Shown piece by piece: positions 41,388 to 49,248 of a DNA stretch of 64,000 bases. Position 1 is the stretch's first letter; each line of letters opens with the position of its first letter. Position numbers and translations under genes: made by a program. Below the pieces are notes generated by a model. That model was not told where the DNA came from, made no database searches, and saw nothing but the letters and a program-made list of their open reading frames with translations. Source of the stretch: Nitrospirota bacterium (lineage in GTDB: Bacteria; Nitrospirota; Thermodesulfovibrionia; Thermodesulfovibrionales; JdFR-85); assembly GCA_035873375.1 (NCBI GenBank), contig JAYWMQ010000027.1, positions 1 to 64,000 on the forward strand. Reading direction: 5' to 3'.

Positions 41388-42446
41388 ATGAAAAAACAGG
41401 TAATTATTGTAACCATCCTTGTCTTTATTTGTATGCTGCTTGTGTTCTGGTTTCCAAAAGGCAGTGATGCTGTGGTGAAAGGGGATTGTGAGGTCTGCCA
41501 TAGTCTTTATCCCGGAATGATGGAAGCAGCGGCTCCCGGTAAGCCTTTAAGGTATGTCCTTCAGAACTCAATGTGTGTAAATTGTCACTCAAATGCTGAC
41601 AGAAATACCATAAAGATGCTGGGTGGTGCCAGGGTGCCCGTGGTATACAGCAGGGTAGAGCCGGAGAGGCCTTTGTCTGGCGGTAATTTCTATTATGTTA
41701 AGGTTTTTGGTGACAGGAGAGGCCATAATGTGGATGGTATTGCCTCTGTAGATACAAAAAACATGTTTATGCCCCCGGGATATGACCGTTTTTCCGATCC
41801 CTCCACTCTTGGGTTCAACGACAAGAAACCCCTGGCATGTGCGGGCTCCAATGGCTGTCATGGAAACAGGAATATTGAAAACCCGTTTGCCTCTATTCTG
41901 GGGACACATCATTCAGAGGATTTTCCTGTTGACGGAAGCACCACAGCCAGGAGTTACCGCTTTCTGAAGAGAACGGCTGATGTAAAGGGGGTTGCCGGGC
42001 TGGAGGATAAGGATTGGGGCTACACTGCTTCTTCAAAGGAACATAATGAATATACCCCTTCAATCAACCGTCTCTGTGCCGACTGCCATAGCGGCCTTTA
42101 CCGCAGGGATGAGATAGGCAAGGCAAGTCCCTGGTTCAGGCACCCCACAGGGATTGTCCTGCCGAATAGGGGGGAATACATGAAGTATAACCCTGATGTT
42201 CCACCTCCGGCAGACAGTTCCGGCATAAGGATTTACAGCCTCGATGCACCAGTGGCAAGACCGGAAGTTCCTGCTGTTTCCAGTGAGGTGGTGAGGCCCG
42301 GTACTGACGTTGTCATGTGCCTTTCATGCCATGTGGCACACGGGAGCCCTAACGAGTTTATGCTGAGGTGGGATTATGATTCCATCGTCTCAGGGGAGGA
42401 AGGCAGTACCGGTTGCTTTATATGTCATACGGGAAAGGGTGAATAA
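41388..42446 (+). CDS. OmcS-like hexahaem cytochrome, divergent paralogue lacking the bridging His
   Basis: A 352-residue exported cytochrome with five CXXCH motifs and one CX5CH (Cys-Ala-Gly-Ser-Asn-Gly-Cys-His). It shares the whole layout of the OmcS-like family here: haem 2 Cys-Val-Asn-Cys-His, Gly-His-Asn-Val-Asp-Gly, haem 3, Tyr-Arg-Phe-Leu, haem 4 Cys-Ala-Asp-Cys-His with Phe-Arg-His-Pro-Thr, haem 5 Cys-Leu-Ser-Cys-His-Val-Ala-His-Gly-Ser and a terminal haem 6. Unlike the others its first motif reads Cys-Glu-Val-Cys-His-Ser-Leu-Tyr, losing the His that in OmcS reaches into the neighbouring subunit. It may cap or feed filaments rather than polymerise. The N-terminal ~30 residues are a signal peptide. 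Confidence 0.88.
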   Translation: MKKQVIIVTILVFICMLLVFWFPKGSDAVVKGDCEVCHSLYPGMMEAAAPGKPLRYVLQNSMCVNCHSNADRNTIKMLGGARVPVVYSRVEPERPLSGGNFYYVKVFGDRRGHNVDGIASVDTKNMFMPPGYDRFSDPSTLGFNDKKPLACAGSNGCHGNRNIENPFASILGTHHSEDFPVDGSTTARSYRFLKRTADVKGVAGLEDKDWGYTASSKEHNEYTPSINRLCADCHSGLYRRDEIGKASPWFRHPTGIVLPNRGEYMKYNPDVPPPADSSGIRIYSLDAPVARPEVPAVSSEVVRPGTDVVMCLSCHVAHGSPNEFMLRWDYDSIVSGEEGSTGCFICHTGKGE

Positions 42447-43537
42447 TGGGCAGGGGATTGAGGGCAAAGGGCTGGCGGCGAGGTGTTGAGTGGAAGGATT
42501 TCCATGCCCTGTGTTCTGTGCTTTTTGCCCTGTGCTTTATGTTTATCGTCCTCTCTTTTCCCTCAAACATTGATGCCAGGGTAAAGGGGAAGTGCAAGAA
42601 TTGCCACAGCATGCATGCCGGTAAACCCAATCCTGTCCTGACAAAGGGCGGGTGCCTCGGCTGTCATGCCCAGGATCCTTCCGGTACCAGGAATATTATA
42701 GTTAAGGGGAAGACAAGGATCCCGCAGGTAATCCATAACATGGATAACGGAGACCTTGCCGGTGGAAACTTCTATTATGTATCGGATGACTATAACCCTG
42801 ATTATTCAAAAGGACACAATGTGTTGGGAATTTCACTTCAGGAACATCCCCCCATGGATCTGCCCCCGGGCTTTATAGGAAATATTGTAATTCCCGGGGG
42901 GACGGGGCCTGCATACTGGCCACAGCAGCAGCAGCTTACCTGTGCAGGCACGTGGGGTTGTCATGGAAACAGGACTATTGAGAAACCGTTCAAGGCCGTT
43001 TATGGAGCACATCATACCGACGACAGTGTGATTGACGGTTCAACCGTGGGCAGAAGTTACCGCTTTCTTTACGGGATAAAAGGCAAGGAACACAAGGAGT
43101 GGGAATATCAGGCAACCACCGATGACCATAACGGTTACAAGGGTGATACCAGTCACAGCACAATGGACACCATAAGTTACCTCTGTGGTGAATGCCATTC
43201 CAAATTTCATCCAAACCCAAATCTTGGAGGTGAGACAGAGGTTGGTGAGAATGTCTGGCTTAGGCACCCCACCGACATTTCCTTCAGTAATGTGCATGGT
43301 GGGTATGCAGGGTCGGAGTTTCAGGACTATACCAGGTATAGCCTCCAGGCGCCTGTTGCCTATAAAAACCCTACAGGCAGAGAAAATATCGTGGATATGG
43401 ATAGCATAGCCATGTGCCCCTCATGTCACAGGGCACACGCAAGTCCTTATCAGGATATGTTGAGGTGGGATTACAGCAATAATATGTTTAGCCGAGGTGA
43501 CGGCTGCCTTACGTGTCATACGCAGAAGGGGCAATAG
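42446..43537 (+). CDS. OmcS-like hexahaem cytochrome
   Basis: A 363-residue paralogue of the 41388 gene with five CXXCH plus CX5CH (Cys-Ala-Gly-Thr-Trp-Gly-Cys-His). The first motif is Cys-Lys-Asn-Cys-His-Ser-Met-His, keeping the extra His; the haem-5 region Cys-Pro-Ser-Cys-His-Arg-Ala-His-Ala-Ser is very close to OmcS. The ATG overlaps the preceding stop (TAATG), so the two genes are coupled. The unusual N-terminal ~20 residues before the hydrophobic signal segment appear to be read from a repetitive element (GGGCAAAGGG / CCCTGTGCTTT-type), so the signal peptide may have been remade. Confidence 0.88.
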   Translation: MGRGLRAKGWRRGVEWKDFHALCSVLFALCFMFIVLSFPSNIDARVKGKCKNCHSMHAGKPNPVLTKGGCLGCHAQDPSGTRNIIVKGKTRIPQVIHNMDNGDLAGGNFYYVSDDYNPDYSKGHNVLGISLQEHPPMDLPPGFIGNIVIPGGTGPAYWPQQQQLTCAGTWGCHGNRTIEKPFKAVYGAHHTDDSVIDGSTVGRSYRFLYGIKGKEHKEWEYQATTDDHNGYKGDTSHSTMDTISYLCGECHSKFHPNPNLGGETEVGENVWLRHPTDISFSNVHGGYAGSEFQDYTRYSLQAPVAYKNPTGRENIVDMDSIAMCPSCHRAHASPYQDMLRWDYSNNMFSRGDGCLTCHTQKGQ

Positions 43538-43582
43538 TCCGTTGTTATTTGATATTGGCGGAGAGCAGAGCTGGAGTAATTG

Positions 43583-43617
43583 TGTAAAATGTTACATGAA
43601 TTGTGTAGAAAACTACA
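43583..43617. promoter_or_regulatory. Two palindromic candidate enhancer sites for the sigma-54 promoter
   Basis: Two 14-bp palindromes of the same design, TGTAA-AATG-TTACA (43583-43596) and TGTAG-AAAA-CTACA (43604-43617), have centres 21 bp apart, two helical turns. They lie about 180-200 bp upstream of the start predicted from the -24/-12 promoter at 43764. That is the geometry of enhancer sites for an NtrC-family activator. A similar but shorter-spaced TGTA-N5-TACA occurs near 43685. Confidence 0.65.
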
Positions 43618-43763
43618 GAATAGCGGGATTGTCCTGTTAAATTTATAATGCCGGGCTGAAAAATATACTTGACAAAAAAACCTTGTATGTGTTACATTTT
43701 CCTTGCAAAAGCATCAAAAAGTAACTTAGTACGTATACCCCCTATGTATGTAGACAAAGTCTC

Positions 43764-43780
43764 TTGGCATAATTATTGCA
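43764..43780 (+). promoter_or_regulatory. Sigma-54-type (-24/-12) promoter of the main OmcS-like gene
   Basis: TTGGCATAATTATTGCA has GG and GC separated by 10 nt and both consensus halves (TTGGCA, TTGCA). The start would be near 43791, giving a leader of ~140 nt before ATG 43930. The 392-nt gap 43538-43929 holds only this promoter and the palindromes upstream. Confidence 0.8.
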
Positions 43781-43929
43781 TAATTTCATAACAAGCTAAT
43801 AATGCACGGGTTGATGCTCGTGCCATTCTTAAAATACAGAGGGTCGTTCAGGAGCAAAGCCGGTATGTTTCTAAATTCCGATCGGTTTTGTGTATGCTGA
43901 GCAGACCCCAAAAACAAGGGAGGAAAGTG

Positions 43930-45012
43930 ATGAGAAAAACATTATTGATGACAGTGCTCTTGGTATTTCTGTCTGCAATTTTTATTTATTCTTATGCTGA
44001 CGCCAAAGTATCCGGTGTTTGTTCAAGCTGTCACACCATGCACAACAGCCAGGATGGTTCACCGATGACGTTTGACAGTTCGGCTACTCCTAACGGGAAA
44101 TTGCTCCGGGGCAGCTGTGTGGGCTGTCATGCACAGAATACTGCCAGCAATATCGTCAACTCCATACCCCAGGTTTACCATTCAGACCCAACAGACCTTG
44201 CAGCTGGGAATTTTTCGTATGTTGTAACCTCGGACTCCAGCGGACATAATGTCCAGGGCATAGTGACCTCGGCAGATGCCACACTCGTCAATACACCGCC
44301 TGGATATAACAGCGGCTATGACCCGTCATTAACAGGGTTTGATACCACGAGCCGCCTGGTATGCGCAGGGTCTAACGGCTGTCACGGTAACAGGGATTCC
44401 TCTGATGAGTGGACTGCAGTCAGTGGGGGACATCACGGTGATGACTCTATCCTCAAGTACGGCGCCGGTTTTACACTGACCGGGCAGGGGGCTGATGTGC
44501 CCACCAGTTACAGGTTCCTATACAAGATAAAGGGTGCAGAGGACAGCGACTGGCAGGATACAGCGACTGCTACAGACCACAACGAGTATCTGGCGGAAGC
44601 CTATGCCACGAGGGGCACGACGGATTCATGGGCAAATATGAAGGGCACAATAAGTGAGCTCTGCTCTGAATGTCATTCCACGTTCCACCTGGGAGGAACC
44701 AGCGGTATCGGTTCTGCCTCACCGTGGCTGAGACACCCGACAGATGTTGTAATCCCGAATTCAGGAGAGTTTGCTTCCATATCAACAACGTATAGTGATG
44801 AAACCCCGGTAGGAAGGCCTGCGGCATCATTGACAACCGGGTTGACTGCTGCAATAGGGACTGTTGCTGCCGGGACCGACAGGGTTATCTGTCTCTCGTG
44901 TCACAGGGCACATGGTTCGCAATATCCCGATAGTCTGAGATACAGTTATCAGACAACCCTGAATACCGGTGCAGGTTGTTTGAGGTGTCATACACAGAAA
45001 GATGCATACTAA
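43930..45012 (+). CDS. OmcS-like hexahaem cytochrome, candidate nanowire subunit
   Basis: A 360-residue exported cytochrome: signal peptide (cleavage near Tyr-Ala-Asp-Ala), then Cys-Ser-Ser-Cys-His-Thr-Met-His-Asn-Ser (haem 1, same as OmcS except the x residues), haem 2, Gly-His-Asn-Val-Gln-Gly, haem 3 as CX5CH, haem 4 with Leu-Arg-His-Pro-Thr-Asp, haem 5 Cys-Leu-Ser-Cys-His-Arg-Ala-His-Gly-Ser and a C-terminal haem 6. In the OmcS structure (from memory) the second His of the first motif ligates haem 5 of the next subunit; it is kept here. Monocistronic, with its own sigma-54-type promoter and a strong terminator, which fits a highly expressed structural subunit. ATG 43930 follows GGAGG; the upstream extension to 43888 is not used. 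Confidence 0.92.
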   Translation: MRKTLLMTVLLVFLSAIFIYSYADAKVSGVCSSCHTMHNSQDGSPMTFDSSATPNGKLLRGSCVGCHAQNTASNIVNSIPQVYHSDPTDLAAGNFSYVVTSDSSGHNVQGIVTSADATLVNTPPGYNSGYDPSLTGFDTTSRLVCAGSNGCHGNRDSSDEWTAVSGGHHGDDSILKYGAGFTLTGQGADVPTSYRFLYKIKGAEDSDWQDTATATDHNEYLAEAYATRGTTDSWANMKGTISELCSECHSTFHLGGTSGIGSASPWLRHPTDVVIPNSGEFASISTTYSDETPVGRPAASLTTGLTAAIGTVAAGTDRVICLSCHRAHGSQYPDSLRYSYQTTLNTGAGCLRCHTQKDAY

Positions 45013-45054
45013 ATATAATTGAAGAAAAGTTTTCAGGCTAACGGCTGAATTTAC

Positions 45055-45088
45055 AAAAACATGGGTATCTGACGATACCCATGTTTTT
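45055..45088 (+). terminator. Rho-independent terminator after the OmcS-like gene
   Basis: The hairpin AAAAACATGGGTATC with its complement (loop TGAC) has a stem of about 15 bp including the A/T tails and is followed by a run of six T. It isolates the 43930 cytochrome from the following gene. Confidence 0.92.
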
Positions 45089-45194
45089 TATGGATACTCT
45101 TATATTGAAAGAGATGGCGGGGGGGGAGGTTCTAAAAACTTTATTATGTTAATGCCTGATCCGGATTTAGGCATCGGGGGGTAGGAAGAGAAGG

Positions 45195-46328
45195 ATGAAG
45201 AGAGTTGTTATGGCAGCCTTTGCAGTCCTTTTGTCTCTGTTTTTTGTTTATACTTTGTCCATGACCAGCAAGGCCGGTGCTGCAGTAACCGGTCAGTGTG
45301 TAAACTGTCATACTATGCACAACAGTCAGGATGGCGGACCTGTGGTTAGAGACGGCCCCGGTGTTGGATGGAATGATTCAGGAGTTTTAACAGGAGGCAC
45401 ACCCTCATCTACGCCCAGGAATAAACTTCTTGTTGCAGGTTGCGTGGGATGCCATTCTTCAAGCAGTAGTCAGACCATTATAAGTAAAGGCAGCAGCAAT
45501 ATACCTATTGTCTTTAACACTACGGTGCCTGTTAACCCACTGGCCGGTGGCAACTTTTACTGGCTTGCCCAGGGGGATGACACCAAGGGCCATAATGTTT
45601 ATGGCATAGCAGGTACAGACAGCAACCTGAGTACAGCGCCCGGTAGAAATCCGGCTGCTTGCTCAGATAGTTGTCACGATACCCTGGCAGCCGCGCCTGA
45701 CGTCAATAACTATTACCGGGGCGGATGTCAGGGCTGTCATGTCTTTACGTCACACCATGATGACGTCAACTATCCATGGTACCGGTTCTTGAAAGGTCAT
45801 GGTATAAGTCCGGGCTTTGCCCTTACCCCTGACCGTAAAGAGCTTAATGACTATGTCAAAGGTGTTGAAGATGATGACTGGGAACAGGAGACCGTTATCG
45901 ACCACAATTATTATAAGGGGACAAACGTAATAACCTATACTAATGACGGGACATCTCTTACGAATTATCAGACTATTACTGCATTCTGTTCCGGCTGCCA
46001 CAGTGTGTTCCATGGCCCGGAGAGGAGTAGTGACGGTATGGGGAGTGCAAGCCCGTGGATAAGACATCCAACCGATATATCCTTGCCTTCAACGGGGGAG
46101 TTCGCGGTATATGATCCTGTTACCAACTATAGTGCTGAGGCCCCTGTAGCCTGGATTGACCCCTCAAGTCCTGTAAGGTCAGGGGCTACAGTGATGTGCC
46201 TTTCGTGCCATAGACCTCATGGCTCGGACCAGTCTGATATGTTGAGGTGGGATTACAGTAATATGTCTACCTGTTGCGGTGGTCAGGATACCGGCTGCGT
46301 TACATGCCATACTGCAAAGAATGACTGA
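45195..46328 (+). CDS. OmcS-like heptahaem cytochrome with CX3CH motif
   Basis: A 377-residue family member with signal peptide and Cys-Val-Asn-Cys-His-Thr-Met-His-Asn-Ser at the first haem. It has six CXXCH and one CX3CH (Cys-Ser-Asp-Ser-Cys-His). The usual CX5CH haem-3 site is replaced by the CX3CH plus an extra CXXCH 30 residues on, giving seven haems. The rest follows the family: His-His-Asp-Asp ... Tyr-Arg-Phe-Leu, Ile-Arg-His-Pro-Thr-Asp, Cys-Leu-Ser-Cys-His-Arg-Pro-His-Gly-Ser. An inserted Cys-Cys pair precedes the last haem. It could form filaments or branch points. Confidence 0.88.
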   Translation: MKRVVMAAFAVLLSLFFVYTLSMTSKAGAAVTGQCVNCHTMHNSQDGGPVVRDGPGVGWNDSGVLTGGTPSSTPRNKLLVAGCVGCHSSSSSQTIISKGSSNIPIVFNTTVPVNPLAGGNFYWLAQGDDTKGHNVYGIAGTDSNLSTAPGRNPAACSDSCHDTLAAAPDVNNYYRGGCQGCHVFTSHHDDVNYPWYRFLKGHGISPGFALTPDRKELNDYVKGVEDDDWEQETVIDHNYYKGTNVITYTNDGTSLTNYQTITAFCSGCHSVFHGPERSSDGMGSASPWIRHPTDISLPSTGEFAVYDPVTNYSAEAPVAWIDPSSPVRSGATVMCLSCHRPHGSDQSDMLRWDYSNMSTCCGGQDTGCVTCHTAKND

Positions 46329-46367
46329 ACAGGTTTTGACCCGGAGTATAACTTATGAGAAAATGGT

Positions 46368-46397
46368 TTGACAATATCTTGATAAATGCCATATCTT
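46368..46397 (+). promoter_or_regulatory. Possible sigma-70-type promoter of the propeller/porin genes
   Basis: TTGACA (46368-46373) and TATCTT (46392-46397) are 18 nt apart, about 35 nt before the ATG of the NHL-repeat gene. The -35 is perfect, the -10 matches four of six. Confidence 0.4.
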
Positions 46398-46429
46398 ATT
46401 CTATGATTAAGGATTGATTCAGGAGGTTT

Positions 46430-47365
46430 ATGTTCCGTATCCTTGTTGTAATTATTTCCTTTGTAATACCCTTTCTTCTCGTCCAGCGCAAGATAGAGGC
46501 CCAGTTACAGGATGTTCCTGTAGTCCATGCATACAGCATTGTGGAAGGAGAAGAAGACAGGTTGTTTTTCCCTTCCTTTGTGTGGGCGGAGCCAGTCAGT
46601 AACGAGGTTTACGTTATTGACGGAAAAAGCAGGATTATCATATATACGTCAGATTTTTTCCCCCTATTTACCCTTGATAGCAGAAAGGGCATTGAGTCAC
46701 CACAGGGGTTGACTCTGGATGCTGAAGGTAATATGTACGTTGCTCAGTCTGCCACAAAGGACAACCCCAGGCACAGGATTTCCGTTTTCAATGCATGTCT
46801 TAAGTGGGTGCGTGATATTTATCTGGAGGGTTTTGAGGGATCCGAGTCGTTTAACCCATATCGTCTGGCCATGGATAAAGCGGGTAATATCTATGTAGCA
46901 GGGTCCTATTTCCCCGGAGTTTTGGTGCTGACTAATCAAGGCCGTTTCCTGGAGGTAATATCACCTGAAGAAGAAGGTAGAAAGGTGAAATTAAATGATG
47001 TGACCCTGGATAAAGCAGGCAGGATATATCTTGTCAGCGAGGAGATGGGTCATATATATGTCTATGATGAAAACAGGAAGTTTCTTTTCAAGTTTGGCCG
47101 CAAAGGTGGGAGCACAGGCAAGTTGAGCCGTCCGATGGCTGTCGGTGTAGATAATCGAAACGGAAGGATGTATGTGGTAGATTATATGCGTCATACTGTT
47201 TCTGTGTATGATAAGGACGGTAAATATCTGTTTGAATTTGGAGGCCTGGGCCTGTCCGCGGGATGGTTTCAGTTCCCCAGGGATATATCAGTCGATTCAA
47301 CAGGCAGAATACTTATTGCCGATACCTTTAATAACAGGGTGGAAGTGTATCAGCCTAAAGAATAG
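46430..47365 (+). CDS. NHL-repeat beta-propeller protein, exported
   Basis: A 311-residue protein with an N-terminal signal peptide and about six NHL repeats (e.g. Pro-Gln-Gly-Leu-Thr-Leu-Asp-Ala-Glu-Gly-Asn-Met-Tyr-Val-Ala, and a last repeat ending Ile-Ala-Asp-Thr-Phe-Asn-Asn-Arg-Val), together a six-bladed propeller. NHL proteins are a recurring neighbour of omcS-type genes in Geobacter (from memory). It has no haem motif. A scaffold or chaperone role for cytochrome filaments at the cell surface is inferred from position. ATG 46430 has AGGAGG. Confidence 0.85.
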   Translation: MFRILVVIISFVIPFLLVQRKIEAQLQDVPVVHAYSIVEGEEDRLFFPSFVWAEPVSNEVYVIDGKSRIIIYTSDFFPLFTLDSRKGIESPQGLTLDAEGNMYVAQSATKDNPRHRISVFNACLKWVRDIYLEGFEGSESFNPYRLAMDKAGNIYVAGSYFPGVLVLTNQGRFLEVISPEEEGRKVKLNDVTLDKAGRIYLVSEEMGHIYVYDENRKFLFKFGRKGGSTGKLSRPMAVGVDNRNGRMYVVDYMRHTVSVYDKDGKYLFEFGGLGLSAGWFQFPRDISVDSTGRILIADTFNNRVEVYQPKE

Positions 47366-47501
47366 CAGCGGGTATGAGGTGGAGGAAAGGTCTTTTCAGG
47401 TCTGAAAAAATTAAGGGATGGATATAGATAAGCAGGAATTATCCACAGATTGTGTTGATAGCGAATACAACAAAAAGATTCTGTCAGAACACGGGGAGTT
47501 T

Positions 47502-49103
47502 ATGTCGAACAATGTACAGCTTTATAAAGACACTGCAGTTTTAGTAATGATCTCCGTACTCTTAGTCCTTTGCTCGGTTCTCCTTTTAACGGGATGCACT
47601 ACAATTAAAGGACAGCAAGAGGTTTCAAGGCATTCTCAGGGACAGATTGACCTCTTTCTGAAGGGGACTGATGATGCTTCCGTGGATATTTCATTTGATC
47701 TGGCTGCTGTTGATATTATGGCAGAGGACGGTACCTATAGAGAGTTAATGAGTGCCCCTCTGAATATAAATTCCCTTGCCATGAGGGGCCGTCAGATACT
47801 CCTGGCCGAAAAAACTCTACCGGAGGGCAGATATAAAAAACTCCGGTTTGTTGTAAGCCGGGCATTGATCAGGAGAAAAGGCGTGATTGCACGTTTAGCC
47901 TTGCCTCCCGAGGGAATAGAGATACCTGTAAGTATTACGATATATAAAGACCAGAACACATCATTGTTCCTGACCTGGGATGCAGATGCATCTGTTGTTG
48001 ATAAATACCTGTTTAAACCTGACTTTTCTGTTAAGGGTCAGGTCCCGGAACTGAGCAGCCTCCTTGTTTATGTTACCAATGAGGATTCGGATAATGTCTC
48101 CGTTATTAACAGACAATTAGGTGAGGTAGTGGCAACTGTAAGGGTGGGAAGAAAACCCAGGGGTATTGCTGCAGGCCTGAGAAGGGAGAGGTTGAGGGTT
48201 TATGTGGCCAATTCAGGTTCTAACAGCATTTCAGTGATTGACCCCACCACGAATAAGGTGGAACAGGAGATACCGATCCGGTTTGGCAGTGAGCCGGAGG
48301 GGATAGCCGTGGCAAGGGGACCTTCTGGAGAAGAACTCATATTTGTGGCCGATTATGGCTCTGACACTGTATCCGTTGTTGATGCCACAACCTATCAGGA
48401 GATAGACAAGGTAGATGTTGGGAATGGTCCGATAGCAGTGGCAGTAGACCCCCCGGCGGAGACCGTCACGGCGTCGCGGTTCCTCAGCCTTGAGGATGTT
48501 AACATCTTGAGGAATTACCGTGAAAGATATTTTAATGTGTATGTAGTTAATAAGGATTCCAGGGATGTCTCGGTGCTGAGGATGGACCTGCAGAGAAACA
48601 GGTTTGAAGAAGTTGTCAGGTTAAGTGTAGAATGGAACCCGGTGGCGCTTGCAGTAGACTATCAGAGAGGGAAGGTCTATGTAGCTAATTATGGTTCTGA
48701 CAGGCTCTCGGTCATAGATATCATAGAGGTTATTAAAGGAAATGAGGCAGGCGCTGTCAGCGATATCAGTTCTGTGGGTACCTCTGTCACAGGAGTTGTT
48801 GTTGACCCGACCTTTGACAGGATTTATCTGTTGAGGGAGGTTCCCGGCGAGATAATGATTATCAGACCTTTTCTGGAGAATTACTATACTGCGGATACGG
48901 TAATGCCCCTGGTAACAGGTACAATACCTGTTGGAACTTCACCGAGGTCCATGATTATGGACCCCGAGGCCAGAAATCTCTATGTAGTTAACAGGGAGTC
49001 TGATAATGTCTCGGTAGTGGATAAGACTGCAAGAAAAGTAGAACGGGTTATCCCTGTGGGTAAAAACCCGTATGGCATAGCAATGTTTCCGTATTATGAG
49101 TGA
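47502..49103 (+). CDS. Lipoprotein with DUF4382-like domain and YVTN-type beta-propeller
   Basis: A 533-residue lipoprotein: lipobox Leu-Leu-Thr-Gly-Cys (Cys32 from ATG 47502), an N-terminal ~150-residue beta domain resembling DUF4382, then a propeller of YVTN-like repeats (Val-Tyr-Val-Ala-Asn-Ser-Gly-Ser-Asn-Ser-Ile-Ser-Val-Ile-Asp and similar, about seven). The frame opens at 47418 but that start lacks a ribosome-binding site and would put 60 residues before the lipobox. Outer-membrane or surface location likely; partner of the NHL protein upstream. Function unknown. Confidence 0.78.
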   Translation: MSNNVQLYKDTAVLVMISVLLVLCSVLLLTGCTTIKGQQEVSRHSQGQIDLFLKGTDDASVDISFDLAAVDIMAEDGTYRELMSAPLNINSLAMRGRQILLAEKTLPEGRYKKLRFVVSRALIRRKGVIARLALPPEGIEIPVSITIYKDQNTSLFLTWDADASVVDKYLFKPDFSVKGQVPELSSLLVYVTNEDSDNVSVINRQLGEVVATVRVGRKPRGIAAGLRRERLRVYVANSGSNSISVIDPTTNKVEQEIPIRFGSEPEGIAVARGPSGEELIFVADYGSDTVSVVDATTYQEIDKVDVGNGPIAVAVDPPAETVTASRFLSLEDVNILRNYRERYFNVYVVNKDSRDVSVLRMDLQRNRFEEVVRLSVEWNPVALAVDYQRGKVYVANYGSDRLSVIDIIEVIKGNEAGAVSDISSVGTSVTGVVVDPTFDRIYLLREVPGEIMIIRPFLENYYTADTVMPLVTGTIPVGTSPRSMIMDPEARNLYVVNRESDNVSVVDKTARKVERVIPVGKNPYGIAMFPYYE

Positions 49104-49248
49104 AAACTTGATTAACCAGAGAGCAGAGATGAAAAAAACTGCTGATTAATTGAGATAGAGAGTTAAAGATGATTTTAGTCTTGAATTCATGCAGAACGAT
49201 GGTCAATGGTAAACAGGTAGCAATCATTGACAAATAACCGACGAGCTT

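Noticed and set aside
49195-49240. Sigma-54-like element before the beta-barrel gene
   Set aside because: A GG-N10-GC spacing exists, but both halves deviate (TGGTA and TAGCA), so it is probably chance.
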